64,000 bases of DNA, taken from positions 4,898,001 through 4,962,000 of the forward strand of contig JADPYG010000088.1 in NCBI GenBank assembly GCA_017654735.1, read 5' to 3'. The stretch is from Vishniacozyma victoriae. Taxonomy: Eukaryota; Basidiomycota; Tremellomycetes; Tremellales; Bulleribasidiaceae. A model generated the notes under the pieces. The model ran no database searches and was not told where the DNA came from. It saw only the letters and a program-made list of their open reading frames with translations. Of this stretch, positions 1 to 10,893 are shown piece by piece; within the stretch, counting starts at the first letter, position 1, and each line of letters starts with the position of its first letter. The position numbers and the translations under genes are program-made.

Positions 1-569
1 TCTACCAATCCAACGGAACCTTCACTTCATGTGATGGTGATGCTGCCGCTCCCCCAGGACTCTACCCCCTCGGCGGTGGATCCACTTCAACTTTCCGACA
101 ACGATACACCGGTACCTACACTGCTGATGGTACCGTCGGTCAATGGACTATTGGAAACACCGTTACTCCTTCCGCTCCATTCTCCATCCCCGCCACTTCC
201 AACTGTGTCACTTACTCTACCATCTCTAACGGAGTCAACACTGCCAACTTTGCCGTTGAATCCGCACCAGTCATCGTAGACGGTTCCAACACCGGTACCA
301 TGTCTGTTGGATCTACTTCCCAATCTCGATCAAGCGGTGCTTCCGCCACTGGATCCGGTTCATCTGGATCAGCCTCTGCTACAGGCTCTCGATCAGGTAG
401 TGCTTCTGCATCTGGTCCTTCCGGATCAGCCGCAACAGGAGCAGGAGCTGCCTCCGCCTCCACCACCCCCAACTCTGCTGGAAAGGGTCCAGTCGGATCC
501 GACTCTACCATGTTCACCCTCGCCCTAGGTGTCGTCGGTATGGTCGTTGGTGCTGCTACCCTCTTCTAA
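1..569 (+). CDS. 3' end of a secreted, Ser/Gly-rich GPI-anchored surface protein (partial)
   Basis: The reading frame that ends at the TAA at 567-569 is open to the left edge of the window (codons from position 3), so the N-terminus lies outside. The visible 188 residues begin with a Cys/Gly/Tyr/Thr-rich extracellular-type segment with two cysteines. A stretch of about 60 residues made almost only of Ser, Gly and Ala follows, then a short hydrophobic C-terminal tail (FTLALGVVGMVVGAATLF). A low-complexity Ser stalk plus a terminal hydrophobic tail with no basic residues after it is the usual layout of a fungal GPI-anchored wall or membrane protein. I do not recognise the ectodomain. Codon use is strongly biased to C-ending codons (TCC, ACC, GTC), which suggests high expression. 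Confidence 0.7.
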   Translation, partial: YQSNGTFTSCDGDAAAPPGLYPLGGGSTSTFRQRYTGTYTADGTVGQWTIGNTVTPSAPFSIPATSNCVTYSTISNGVNTANFAVESAPVIVDGSNTGTMSVGSTSQSRSSGASATGSGSSGSASATGSRSGSASASGPSGSAATGAGAASASTTPNSAGKGPVGSDSTMFTLALGVVGMVVGAATLF

Positions 570-996
570 TCGACGCTCGAGCGAAGCGAGAGCGATGTGA
601 GAGGTGTGAGCTGTCTAGTTAGATTGCATGAGGAGAGGAGTAAGGACAATTCGGATGGATTCTACTTGATGTTCCAGCTAGGCTGTGATGATATATACGT
701 AGTGAACCATCTTTTTTTCTTCTGTACATGACCGAAATGTCCCGTTATGTCACCAGTCATTCTTTTCCGCCATGGTGCATGTATCTTGTATCTTAGCAAG
801 CGTGGTGATATCAGGCAAGCAAGCGGTGTGGAAGAAAAGACCAGACTGGGTGAATCTCGGCCGACGGGGTGATCGGGTCCGCGGCGGGGTGGTGTGCGGG
901 GTATTCAACATTCATCTCAAAGCAACTACAGCACTCACTTACATTTACCTGTACATATTCCATTTGTACATAAAGTATCCAATTGTGTATCGCAAA
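570..996. other. Intergenic region: 3' UTR of the surface protein gene and promoter of the MED27-like gene
   Basis: No coding signal is seen on either strand. A short inverted repeat (CTCG..CGAG) at about 577-595 could form a 3' UTR hairpin just after the stop codon. A pyrimidine/AT-rich stretch near 700-770 and a CA-rich stretch at 905-990 lie before the next start codon. Confidence 0.5.
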
Positions 997-1911
997 ATGG
1001 CCGAATCGATCAGTGTCAATGCGTCGACAAACGCTGGTCAAAATACGATGCCAGTACCTACCCTCCCGACTTTACCAGACCCCAACTCATTCTGGTCCCA
1101 ACCAGGCCCCTCATCACTCTTTCTCCTGCAAGAAGCTCGAGCCAATATAGGCATCTTCAACGACTTGAAATCTCACATCCAGTCGGGTACAACGAGTGGG
1201 TTTTCATCTAACAGCAACGGACAAAGAGCTGATAGCAAGATTACAATATCCTTCCACCTAGACTGACTCCTCTCCCACCTATTCCGAGACCTAGTACTTC
1301 TACCATCCATCGAACGACCTCTACTTCTACAACTGTGATACCGAATGAGAAACCGGAGATACCAGGAAAATGGAAAGGGAAAGGAAGAGCAGAATGTTTA
1401 GATATATTCAATGAAGATGGAGTATGCATTGCGGAGGAGAAATACGATGGGAGGGCTATAAAGATCTCTGCGCCGGGGATGATAGTCTGGGTAAATATGA
1501 GGGATGAGGAGATAGGAGATGTCACGGTCTTTCTGAGGGTAAGTCAAATCATGAAGAGGAGGAGCTGATTAGCTAGAAAGGAGCAGATCTTACTTCCCCA
1601 GGATGGCACGTTGGTCTAAGCCACCACCTTTCCTCCCTACATCTGAGCCTTCCTGAATTACTGGTTAGTCCCATACGCATATGCGAGATATTGATGGATA
1701 GTATCGAATACCCCACTTATCCCCGTTGTTGACTAGGGCATGTTTCTATTGTTCTAAATATCTGAAAATGCCAGATGGGATGCCTGTTCAACATACTGGC
1801 TATCTGATCTCGAGGGGAATAAAGGCCGGCGAGGAGGAGAAAGAGCAGGATAAGGGAGGAGAGGGAGATGGAAAGTGGGTATGTTGGCATGATTCATGTG
1901 GGGATTCATGA
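997..1911 (+). CDS. MED27: Mediator complex subunit 27-like protein
   Basis: Four exons fit by phase: 997-1186, 1240-1538, 1577-1663 and 1702-1911, giving about 261 residues. Two introns are only 38 nt, and the exact first donor (1187 or 1196) is uncertain. The C-terminus holds a Cys/His module: C-F-Y-C-SKYL, then about 35 residues later W-x-C-WHDSC. This matches the zinc-binding tail of the Med27 family (CxxC...WHxxC). Upstream is a helical segment in the exon beginning near 1577 (LSHHLSSLHLSLPELL). MED27 is a tail/head-tail subunit of the nuclear Mediator complex that links activators to RNA polymerase II. The N-terminal half is low in recognisable features, so the call rests on the tail motif. 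Start chosen at MAESISV, the first ATG after the CA-rich leader; an upstream in-frame ATG at 772 seems too far 5'. Confidence 0.55.
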
Positions 1912-2062
1912 ACGCCATGGGTATAATCGACACTGTTAAGTTGTATCGAATGTCTGTCTGGATTCATACCCGTACAATATAACATTATAGTATCAAGCTG
2001 TATAACATACACGAATTCATCACAACATAACAACACCATCCCAAGGATATCACCCTTTGACA

Positions 2063-3657
2063 TTATGACCTTTTGAAACCAGGAGGGAAAACCTGGCGGG
2101 CATTGATATTAACCCGTCCACTCGCGATATATCCTTTAACAGCTTTGACCACATCCGAGTCCTCCTCATGAATACCAAAGTGAGAAGGTAATGTTCCCTC
2201 CATGATCCTCGGTACACCTTCCATCAGCCCTCCATCCATTCAGAGACGTAATGAGAGGAAGAGAGGAAGGGGAAAGAGGGTTTACCGTGATATGCCTGTC
2301 GGCCTGGACCTGACATTATGAGCACATCCCCTGAGCGCAATATGATTGGCCTAGGGGCTGTTTCGCGTGTAGTAGAACCAAGGAGAAAGATAGCTGCGTG
2401 ACCCAGACTATCATCAGCTCCTACGTACCCCAAACATCGGCTGATAAAGAGGGATGGTCACTTACGAGATAGATATTAATGGTCTGTTAGGATCAAGCCT
2501 GTAGATCAGCACTCGCAATACCCCGTTGAATGTCGGATCGATAGGGAAATCAGACGTACTCTGCTCGATCTGCATGGGCCATTAGCGTATCTTTCATTTG
2601 ATAGAAATTTACGATTCCAGAATCGGGTCCTAATCATCAGCGATTGACGGAGGTAGTGGGTAGACATACGATAATCATCTTTCCAATTCTCCCACCCGAT
2701 ATCGCCACCTGACCTCTGTCCAAAGACCTCTTCCCAGGGAACACGTTTGATTAGATTCGTACATATCTCCCCCAAATCTGTTGGAAATGGAATCGGAGTT
2801 GGGGTATCGAAATCATATGATTTAGTGGTCCACTATTATCAGCTTGTCTGTTTTAGCGGACTATGATCCAGGCCAGACAAGACTTACCCGATACACCCAA
2901 CCCAGATTAGCCCACCTCAATTCCTTCATCAATTCCCCTACACTTCTCTCTGATAATTGACTACCAGGAACATCTCCCTCCCAAACTTTCCCACTTTGCA
3001 AGATCTTCTCATACCCCACCTCCGAACCCGACTTTGATTCTTTAGTCACTCGATGTCCTATCTCCTGTTCTCGGGCTCTTATCGCTTCTTGTTGCGAGGG
3101 AGGTAGTTTCGAGAACAAAGTTTGGACTTTGTATTCTGGGTCTGTGATGTACGTGCCGAATAAGTCGGGAGGGAGGTCATAATGTGTAGAAAGAGAGAGT
3201 GGGTTCGGAGGGAGTGTGTATGTCGTTAGAGCTGAGGTGAGGAGATCCACTTGTTCTGACGGCTTTAGGTAGCCAGGGATAAGTATACATCCTGTCATCA
3301 GCTCTACTCCCCAGGTTAAAGTGTGAACACACCGTCAGCAACGATATACCCCACTTTCCCTCCTACATCCACCTTATTCAGGCCCTCAGCCCCATCTTCA
3401 CCCCTAGTCCCCCTCTCCCTCTCTTTGCCCTTCCTACGTCTATACCTCACACTCCCCTCATCTTCAGGAGGACCCCACCACCCAGCTCGCCAAACTTCAT
3501 CTTCCTCTTGAGTTGAAGGACGGGAAAGGTCTACGATGCCAGCAGGTAAGGTCGGAGTGGTATGTGGGATTAAGCGGGATTTGAAGTGTTTCTCAGCTAA
3601 ACGGAAGGGTGTATGCGAGGATTGGGGGTCTGGTAGGTGAGGCATTGCGCCGGGCAT
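2063..3657 (-). CDS. AlkB-family Fe(II)/2-oxoglutarate dioxygenase, ALKBH1 type
   Basis: Spliced reverse-strand gene. It starts at MPGAMPHLPD (ATG at 3655-3657) and ends in ARQVFPPGFKRS with TAA at 2063-2065. ALKBH1 hallmarks appear in order: a nucleotide-recognition-lid region; MAHADRAE (iron-binding HxD, near 2570-2580 on the plus strand); LDPNRPLISIS joined across a 59-nt intron to LGHAAIFLLG; then LRSGDVLIMSGPGR followed by the distal iron ligand in AYHG; and a C-terminal N-x-N-ARQV segment in which Arg binds 2-oxoglutarate. ALKBH1 enzymes demethylate or hydroxylate tRNA (m1A, m5C at the anticodon) and have been linked to mitochondria and nucleus. The first exon carries an unusually basic, low-complexity stretch (about residues 70-90), probably a disordered insert. 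The gene is convergent with the MED27-like gene, about 150 bp apart. Confidence 0.85.
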
Positions 3658-4027
3658 CAGGTGATCAGTGGGGTGTCAATTGAGGGATTCCAGTGCTCTG
3701 AACTTCAAAAGTCGAGAGATGGTGCCTGGCATATAATGTCCCATGGGAATTCTTGTCTTGACACAGGTCCCGGGACTGCTTGCAAAGTACAAGCGTGAGC
3801 ACAAGAGTGTCTCAGCGGTAAGTGCGAATGCCAGACAACAAGATTAGGATGGACAACACTAGCAAACACTCTGCGACCTCGAATCAAAGCATAAACAGAA
3901 AAAATGCATCACAGCGATCAATGCGATGCAACAACACAATCTCCCAACGAGCCATATGCCCCTCACCCATCACCCGTCACCCGTGAATACAGACCAAATA
4001 GAGACAACACGCAACCTAAGTCGCTTT
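3658..4027. other. Intergenic region between ALKBH1-type gene and TCTP gene (both minus strand)
   Basis: It should hold the promoter of the AlkB gene and the 3' UTR of the TCTP gene. A small direct repeat of CACCC(A/G)TCACC units is visible at about 3965-3985. No gene is seen; the reverse ORF at 3705-3887 has no family features. Confidence 0.4.
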
Positions 4028-4799
4028 TTAGATCTTGACCTATATCGTTAGCTTCCACCGTTATCCGATATTGTCAAGCTGGCTAACCTGTTTGATACCG
4101 TCCTTCCAGAAAGTGAAGTATGGGGTGGTACCGTCCTCTCGGTAGTTCTGTTATCAGCACACGCTCAATAGACAAGGGAGAAATAGCGTACAAGGAGAGC
4201 AACCATTCCCTCGGGGTTCATGCTCTCTCCAACGTAGAATTCGTAGTCTTTGAAGTTGGTGATGATCTTCTTGGCGAAGGCAGCGGCGTTCTTCTCGAAA
4301 GCGGCAACTCGGTCAGGGTTGGTCTCCTGTAGCTTTCCCTTGACGGCCTTCATGTAACCCTTTAGGTAGGTCAGGTAGGACTGAAAGTTAGCTTCATGGG
4401 CGTGACAAGAAAGGTAGAGGGCGGCCTGACGGCCTGTAGTGGACGTACCTTCTTGTCGAAAGAAGTCTGGGAAAGTCGGAAAGAGTGAACAACGTTGTTG
4501 ACCTGCTGAGCACCAGACTCGAGGGCCTCCTCCATCTCCTCAGCGGAAGGGTTTCCTCCTGATTTCGTTAGCTTCTCTTCTCCTAGCTCGAATCATGGGG
4601 ACATACCGATATCAACATCACCCTCCTTGACGATGATCATTTCACAGTCGACCTCGTAAGCGACATCGTCAATCTCCTTGCTGTATTGTCAGCGCGTCGA
4701 ACCGGGGGGTCCCTTGATGCGAGGCGAGGGTGATACTTACGGGTCGAAAGAGTCGGAGCATAGCTCGTCGTCAGAGATGATATCGTTGTACAATAGCAT
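4028..4799 (-). CDS. TMA19: Translationally controlled tumour protein (TCTP) homologue
   Basis: Read on the reverse strand with five short introns, the protein starts MLLYNDIISDDELCSDSF and continues with KEIDDVAYEVDCEMI, then GNPSAEEMEEALESGAQQVNNVV, then the helical hairpin KKSYLTYLKGYMKAVKGKL, then the core strand YEFYVGESMNPEGM. It ends YREDGTTPYFTFWKDGIKQVKI with TAA at 4028-4030. About 167 residues, the normal TCTP size. TCTP is an abundant cytosolic protein tied to translation, stress and growth control (yeast Tma19 binds ribosomes and mitochondria). The last coding exon is only a few codons long (VKI), behind an intron of about 50 nt. Very high codon bias fits an abundant protein. It shares a promoter of about 250 bp with the divergent PET127 gene. 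Confidence 0.93.
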
Positions 4800-5045
4800 T
4801 GTGTTGTGTAGTGAGAGTGTATATGGGTAAGTAGAAGGTAGAGTATAGAGTGAATAATGTCAGACCCGTGTATTATTCCAAAAAATCCCTTCCAAGCAAG
4901 GGCCGGAAACAGGAAAGGCAATTCAGGGAAAACATTATTTATTGGTATTTAATCCAGGAACAAACCCACGTGGTAAAAGTTGGATTCGATCGACAGTCAA
5001 TGATGGTATCGATAACAGAGTATCAATCACCAGCAAGAGCTAGTA

Positions 5046-7798
5046 ATGCTCAGTCTGGTAAGATCAGCTGGTACATCTACACGAAGTCAACTACTACACT
5101 CTCGAATACAACAATTAAGGCCGACAGTGCGATATGTCTCTGACACAGGACTTGGGGGCTTTGGAGCTCTGTCCGTACCTATCCCTCTCAAGAGTAACAA
5201 CGAGATAAGATTGGGGCAAACAACAAAATCGAAGCCGAAGCATAAGGCTGAGGACGGATTGAAATATACACCGCCAAGTAATGGCAGCACAACAGGTGGG
5301 AAAGGGAGAAGACGGCGTGAACACCTAGCGAGACTAGCAGCCAAGGCGGAAAGTCACGAGAAGAGCGAGAAAGCAAAGGGCGACGCGGCGGACAGGAAGG
5401 TCAAATCTGGTCAAGTTCAGTGGAAAGAGGACAAGAACGGAAAATCGACGACGAAAACGAGAGGACGCAAAGCCGACGTAAGGATCCGTAGAGCCGGAAA
5501 GCCAAAGCCCATCACACATCACACGTATGGGATGAGCAAGGAGCCCAAGGGGAGCAGTGGTGCTAGTGCAGTGAAAAATGCCGGAGAAGCAACGACTTCA
5601 GGAGAGAGGATCAAGGAGACAGACTTCGCACCGGAGGAGATTGAGGGTACGTTCCCTATTTTTAACATGGAATCATGGCTGACGAGACGTAGAAATCGTC
5701 AATCAGCCGGAGCAAGAAGAAGTGCCTCCGACTCCGGCCAATCAAATAGACAAGGGACGTATACAAGCTGGCCAAGTCAAAATCGAGGGTGAGTCTTACC
5801 CTATCTTGGTCGACATGTTGCTGATGATCAGAGGTGACCCCAAAGAGAGAGATGAAAGTAGCAAAACTAGCTCATGGTCTACATCGAGTCCTGTTCAGGT
5901 AAGCCTTTCATATCGTCCATGCCTCGTGCTGTGTTGATGGTAGTCCCGGAGTTCACCCCCATCGAGATTTACGGAGTGGGGTCTGGAATTTCCCTAGCGA
6001 ATTCTCTGCGATCCCTACTCCTGAGGAATACGCTTTCGACAGATCTCCTAAATATATTACTCCTTCCCAGGATACGGTGAGTTTGCGATTTGAAGCTGAG
6101 AAGATATGGGCTAATGTTAGGAACTGGTATCGCTTGCTAAGAGGGAGAAATGTAATTTCATAGGATCCACATCTACGTTAACGGGCGCTTTTAGTCATAT
6201 CTATTTCGCCATCAGCGGTAAGCTCCTCCTTCTGGATCGAGCTGACGAAAGGCGGCAAGGGTGTCGACTTATCATCATTCAGTCGAAGTTTCATGTCAGA
6301 GGTAAGACTACTTGTGATACAAGAATATCAAGCTGACGAATAGCGATCGGATTTCACGGGCGGAGCCGAGATCCCAGCTTGTCTAGTCCTTGGTCCACTT
6401 GGCGATGGAAGATATTATGTCGACAGTGATAAATCCTACGACACTGAAAATGTTCTCAGTGAATACGTGAGTTTATCCCGTCGTTTGAGGTAGAGCTAAT
6501 TGTAGGGTGTGATCCTCGAAAAATTGCTAGTGACCGATACACTCAATTTCAAGCGATTCCTAAACTCCTCGCCTCCGGAATCAGTGACTGAAGCAGAGAG
6601 GAATGAGAAAGAAGCATATAGGTATTCCAAGGTATTTCCCATCTATTCCAGAATTAGACGACTCTGATGGTAGTACGGCAACCTGATGATGCGTTCGCAA
6701 TTAGATTGTCAAGATGATAGACTACCAGGATCAGGGGTATTCGATATTAAAACAAGAGCTTGTCTACCTATAAGGCATGATCGGGCAAACTATCTCGTCA
6801 GTCCCTAGACATGTCTCCGAAGAAAGAGTGCTGATGAGGTAGGAGAACAACCAATATTCGATATTAAAAGACAAAGGCGCTAAATTATCGTTCGAAAAGG
6901 AATATTATGATATCGTCAGAGCCGGCATGCTCAAGTGGTCGTATGTCCTCCTCACTTACTCATAAGCTTAAGAATGATAGCTAATGAACAGGATGCAAGC
7001 GAGGATAGGAGGAATGGATGGTATTTTTGTCGCTTATCATAATTGTAAACGATTATTCGGATTCCAGTATCTTCCCATGTACGTCCCTCAAACCTCCGGG
7101 AGAGAGTGGAATGGCTGACCTGTAGGGCCGAGATTGACGAGCGGATATTCGGGTCCACAGAAATGGGTACCCAAGCTTTCAACCTTGTGGTATCATTATT
7201 CGAGATCTTGATCCAACACTGCGCAGATGCTTTCCCAGGAAAGGTCAGTCGATTCTCTCTCGTTGATTGGTAATGGGCTGACGTAGTAGGAAGTCTCAAT
7301 CGTCATTCGAAAGAACCCCACGCCCGAATCAAGTAATGTGATAGCCTACGTCACGCCCACATCCCCCGATGGAGAGAAACAACCAATAACTGCGTATACA
7401 ATGTCGTTAACGAGTTATATCAATGGACGCAAGATCCGTAGATTATTGGATAATGATACAACAGATCCACAAGAATGTACGTCTGCCCTCATCCCCATTT
7501 CGGTATCCATATGAGCTGATAAGAAGGGTCAGTAGAATATACAATTACAAAATCCACATCTTCCGACTCCATTAAACAAGGTTACAAAAAAGCAATAAGG
7601 GACATTAAAGGGATTTCCTCAGTTTCCGTGCCCACTGGCAAGACGATTGAGGAAATGAGTATAATCAGTCCTAGTATCAGATGGAAAGAACCTGATAGGA
7701 GGATTAAGGAATTGAGGGAGGAAGCCAAGAGTAGTGGTGGGGTTTATGAGAAGATGAAGAGGGGTTGGAAAGAGGCTGCGGCTTGGTGGAAGCCGTAG
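5046..7798 (+). CDS. PET127: Mitochondrial RNA degradation/processing factor Pet127
   Basis: Multi-exon gene with about a dozen introns of 40-55 nt. The start MLSLVRSAGTSTRSQLLHSRIQQLR is an Arg/Ser-rich mitochondrial presequence. About 180 basic, low-complexity residues follow, then the Pet127 core: KLAHGLHRVLF-SPGV, then RDLRSGVWNF (near 5960-6000), CNFIGSTSTLTGAFSHIYFAIS (about 6150-6220), a Gly-rich AEIPACLVLGPLGDGRYYVD, GVFDIKTRACLPIRHDR, QARIGGMDGIFVAYHN and FGFQYLPM. It ends AAAWWKP with TAG at 7796-7798. Pet127 is a mitochondrial membrane-associated protein that trims 5' ends of transcripts; the family is assigned to the PD-(D/E)XK nuclease superfamily with 5'-3' exoribonuclease activity. 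The D-x-K of DIKTR is a good candidate for the active site. The domains are complete and I saw no frameshift. Confidence 0.85.
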
Positions 7799-8176
7799 GC
7801 TGATTGGAGACTGGAAACTGGAAGTCGGAAGTCGGGTGGTAGATGACTTCTACGACCTGACATTAGAAATGTCTAGGCTTCACATGCGAAGCAGATTCGA
7901 AGTAGATCGCGGACATCGGTAGATACAAACGTTGTCATCATCTTGTATGTTGTATCAGGCTTAATGCCAATCAACCATTCATGTATCCATCACAAATGAA
8001 GTCAGCCATCATCATACATAGTCACGAGAGAGATGACGCAGATGTGCATCGTTCCTCTTGATATAATTCTCCGCAATGGTCTATTGAACCGATATCTGAG
8101 CCACCAACGAGGAGATAGCACAGCAACAAGATCTCATTGTCTATCTATATCATACAAATCCCAAACAACCCCCGCT
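7799..8176. other. Convergent intergenic region (3' ends of PET127 and the SYLF gene)
   Basis: No coding signal. It contains AT-rich 3' UTR sequence and a short imperfect duplication GGAAACTGGAAGTCGGAAGTCGG near 7809-7833. Confidence 0.4.
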
Positions 8177-9892
8177 CTATCTCAACGACTCATCCTTATC
8201 CCCATGATCCAGAACCAACTTATTTGCCTGTTCTGCGAGTTGTTGATCTGCATAATGTTGTTCCCATTCCAATCTCTCTCCTTCCGTCAATCCCTCCGGT
8301 GCCACTGCCGTTTGGGGAGCATGTAGCATATCCTTGGGTTCATCTGTGAATGCTCCTTTCTCCGTTGGATACCCTGCACCAGTCCCTCCGGTGTGTTGTT
8401 CCAGCTCGTAGCCTGGTGGTCCGTCCGCGGGGACTTGGCTCGTAGTATCAGTGTAAACTTGTGCGGGTGCGGTACTGGAACTCGGTGGCGTCGCATGTTC
8501 AGGTCCACCATCTTGAGCATCTGAATAATGCGAGGCCGAAGAATCGTTTCTCGCAATAGTAGGTCTCAAACCCCTCGCGGGCAGAGGTGGCGGTACCCTC
8601 CTCTTAGTGGGCGTACTACTCCCACTCAATGGTCTGACATTATGAGTTTCCGGATCACTCTGATATTCCGTTCCGTCCGTCATATCGGGAGTAGGGGGTA
8701 ATTTTAGGATTTCCCCCTGCTCCAAATCTAATTTCGCAGCTTCGCTTGATGTTAAAGGGCGATTGTTCTCGTCGAGGAGGGTATCGAGGGAACCTTGTTG
8801 AGTTTGGGCTTTTCCTGTTTCGGCATCTTGTAGAGCTTGGTGAAGGGCGGCTGATTCTAGTGGGACTCTGACTTTTCCTGACAGCTAATGTGTTAGCAGA
8901 TGACCAGCTTTTACGTGAGGTGAAGATACTTACGATATCCCCAGCTTTGATACCTTTCCAATGGTACATAGCTCCATTCTCATCAAATCTCTCCACAAAC
9001 ACCTGATAAGTCAGCTTCGCCTCCAATCAACAGGGAGATGGAAGCTTACCGTTCCTGTAATCTCAATACCAGCATACAGCCCTTTACTCCTAATATAACT
9101 AAATACCGCCGCTTGTTCCATCCCACTCTCTACACTAGCTCCCGACCCATAAGGTCCAGCTGCTATTCCTATCTCCGCACCCAATGTGAATTTATGAGTA
9201 AAGAACCCTTCTACCGCTTTTGGATCTCGTAGGACGAGGATACAGTCGTAGACGTCCATACCGGCTAGTAGACCTGTGGAGAGGTTGTTTGGTGATATCG
9301 ATGCTGGAGCGGACCATGCTGTCTGTAAGCTAAATCACATGAGTCAAGGGCGAAGAAAAGCTTACATCCATCTGCAAGACGAGCTAGGACAAGGCCCGTT
9401 CCACCTGCTCCTCCGAATGGAGCGATTCCGGATCTCATAGCTGTAAAGATCACGATCCCCTTGGCTTCTTTCATGATCTTAGGTGGGATCTTTCTCAAGA
9501 CTTTAACAGTCTTCTTCTTCTTCTCACCATCATCAACCTTCTCCGCTTTTTCCTCTTTAACAATCCCTTCCACTACTCATCAGCTTCCTCCTTCACTCAA
9601 AAAGGCATGGGAACATACCAGTAAAAGCTTTCAAGATTCTTGCACATTTATCCATCTCCTTTGGAAAGTCACCCGTGACAGGATAAAAAGCTTCTGTTCC
9701 AAATTTCTTTTCCGCAATATCATTCACTCTTACACCAATCTTGTCGGACCAGATTGTACCTTTATCAATTGCTACCTTTCCCCACGCTCCACCTTTAGCT
9801 TTCATCTTAGCTTGCCATCCTGTTGGTTCTTCTGTTGGTTTGAGGGAGGGTGTGTATTCCCTCCTGGGCGGTGGTGGTGGTGGGGCTGACAT
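8177..9892 (-). CDS. SYLF (Ysc84-like) domain lipid-binding/actin-patch protein
   Basis: Starts MSAPPPPPPRREYTPS and ends KDESLR, with about four introns. An N-terminal helical region (IWSDKIGVRVND, CARILKAFT) is followed by the SYLF domain: KIPPKIMKEAKGIVIFTAMRSG, then GGAGGTGLVLARL, TAWSAPASIS, MDVYDCILVLRDPKAVEGF, KFTLGAEIGIAAGPYG and FSYIRSKGLYAGIEITG. Family members (Ysc84, Lsb3/Lsb4, SH3YL1) bind phosphoinositides through SYLF and work at endocytic actin patches. Unlike Ysc84, no C-terminal SH3 domain is present. Instead there are about 180 disordered Pro/Ser/Thr-rich residues, including PPPLPAR, which could itself be an SH3 ligand. Divergent from the dUTPase gene. Confidence 0.85.
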
Positions 9893-10028
9893 TTCTGACT
9901 GATAGAGTATGAATGAAGAGCAGTGCTACAACGTTTTAGAGCTACTCACTCCGCATGACCGAGGACGAGGATGCGTCATTTTTAGTACACTTCGGATATA
10001 TCCGACGGATATCCCCCGGTACCCCGAG

Positions 10029-10076
10029 ACGCGACAAGTGAAAGTTAATGAGAGATCAAGAAGTAGCGAGACGCGT
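10029..10076. promoter_or_regulatory. MluI-cell-cycle-box-like sites upstream of dUTPase
   Basis: ACGCGA at 10029-10034 and ACGCGT at 10071-10076, 32-79 bp before the dUTPase ATG, in the 215-bp divergent promoter shared with the SYLF gene. ACGCGT is the binding site of MBF (Mbp1-Swi6), which drives G1/S genes in fungi. The same hexamer family occurs upstream of the POL12 gene 3 kb away. No binding data; the match is by sequence. Confidence 0.55.
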
Positions 10077-10107
10077 CCAACACCTTACAACTCACTCTCA
10101 AGATAAA

Positions 10108-10814
10108 ATGTCCGCAGGATCAGTATGTTCATCCCTACTACATTCGAGAGAGAGCTAATAAAAGGCATACGCAGATTTAGCAGTCGATCTACCCATCAAG
10201 CTCCTCTCCCCAGAAGCTACCCTCCCAACCCTCGGATCAGATTTCGCAGCGGGTCTAGACCTTTACTCTGCCGAGTCGAAGACTATCCCAGCGAGGGGAA
10301 AAGCTCTTTTGGATTTGAAATTGAGTGTAGCAGTTCCAAAAGGTCATTATGGCAGGATTGCACCTAGATCTGGACTTGGTATGTTTGAATAACTGGAGGC
10401 AGGGGCTAACGAGCAGCGTCGAAACATGGAATCCAGACTGGTGCTGGAGTCATAGATGCGGATTACAGGGGACCAGTCATGGTCCTATTGTTTAACCATT
10501 CCGATACTGACTTCGAAGGTACGGCCCCATATGTCCCAAGAGCTGTTGAGCTGACGATATAGTTAACCCAAAAGACCGAATTGCGCAGATGATCCTTGAA
10601 CGAATCTCGGTTCCTCGATTACAGCAAGTCGAGGTGAGTTCCATCTTCCCCCAATGTTCATTGAGAAAAGGAGACTGAGGCTGATCTACAGGACCTAGAC
10701 GATACTACCCGAGGTGCAGGAGGTTTCGGATCAACAGGTGGATTCGGTCCAGCTTCAAAGAAACAAAAGACCGAAGAGTCAGCAGAGGTCGCAAGCGAGG
10801 AGAAGAAGGAGTAG
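10108..10814 (+). CDS. DUT1: Deoxyuridine 5'-triphosphate nucleotidohydrolase (dUTPase)
   Basis: Converts dUTP to dUMP and pyrophosphate, keeping uracil out of DNA and feeding dTMP synthesis. Five exons; ATG at 10108 (MSAGS), first intron directly after. All five trimeric-dUTPase motifs are present in order: [10 protein letters not shown] (I), RIAPRSGL (II), [13 protein letters not shown] (III, with the catalytic Asp), RIAQMILE (IV) and [11 protein letters not shown] (V, the flexible C-terminal lid). After motif V there is an extra acidic/basic tail ([21 protein letters not shown]) containing KKQK, a possible nuclear localisation signal. TAG at 10812-10814. Convergent with POL12, the two stop codons about 80 bp apart. 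Confidence 0.95.
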
Positions 10815-10893
10815 GCTCGCCCTGTATCAAAAAACCATGCATAGAACAAATTGGCACTCCAGAAATACATCGCATGATTTAAACATCTACAAT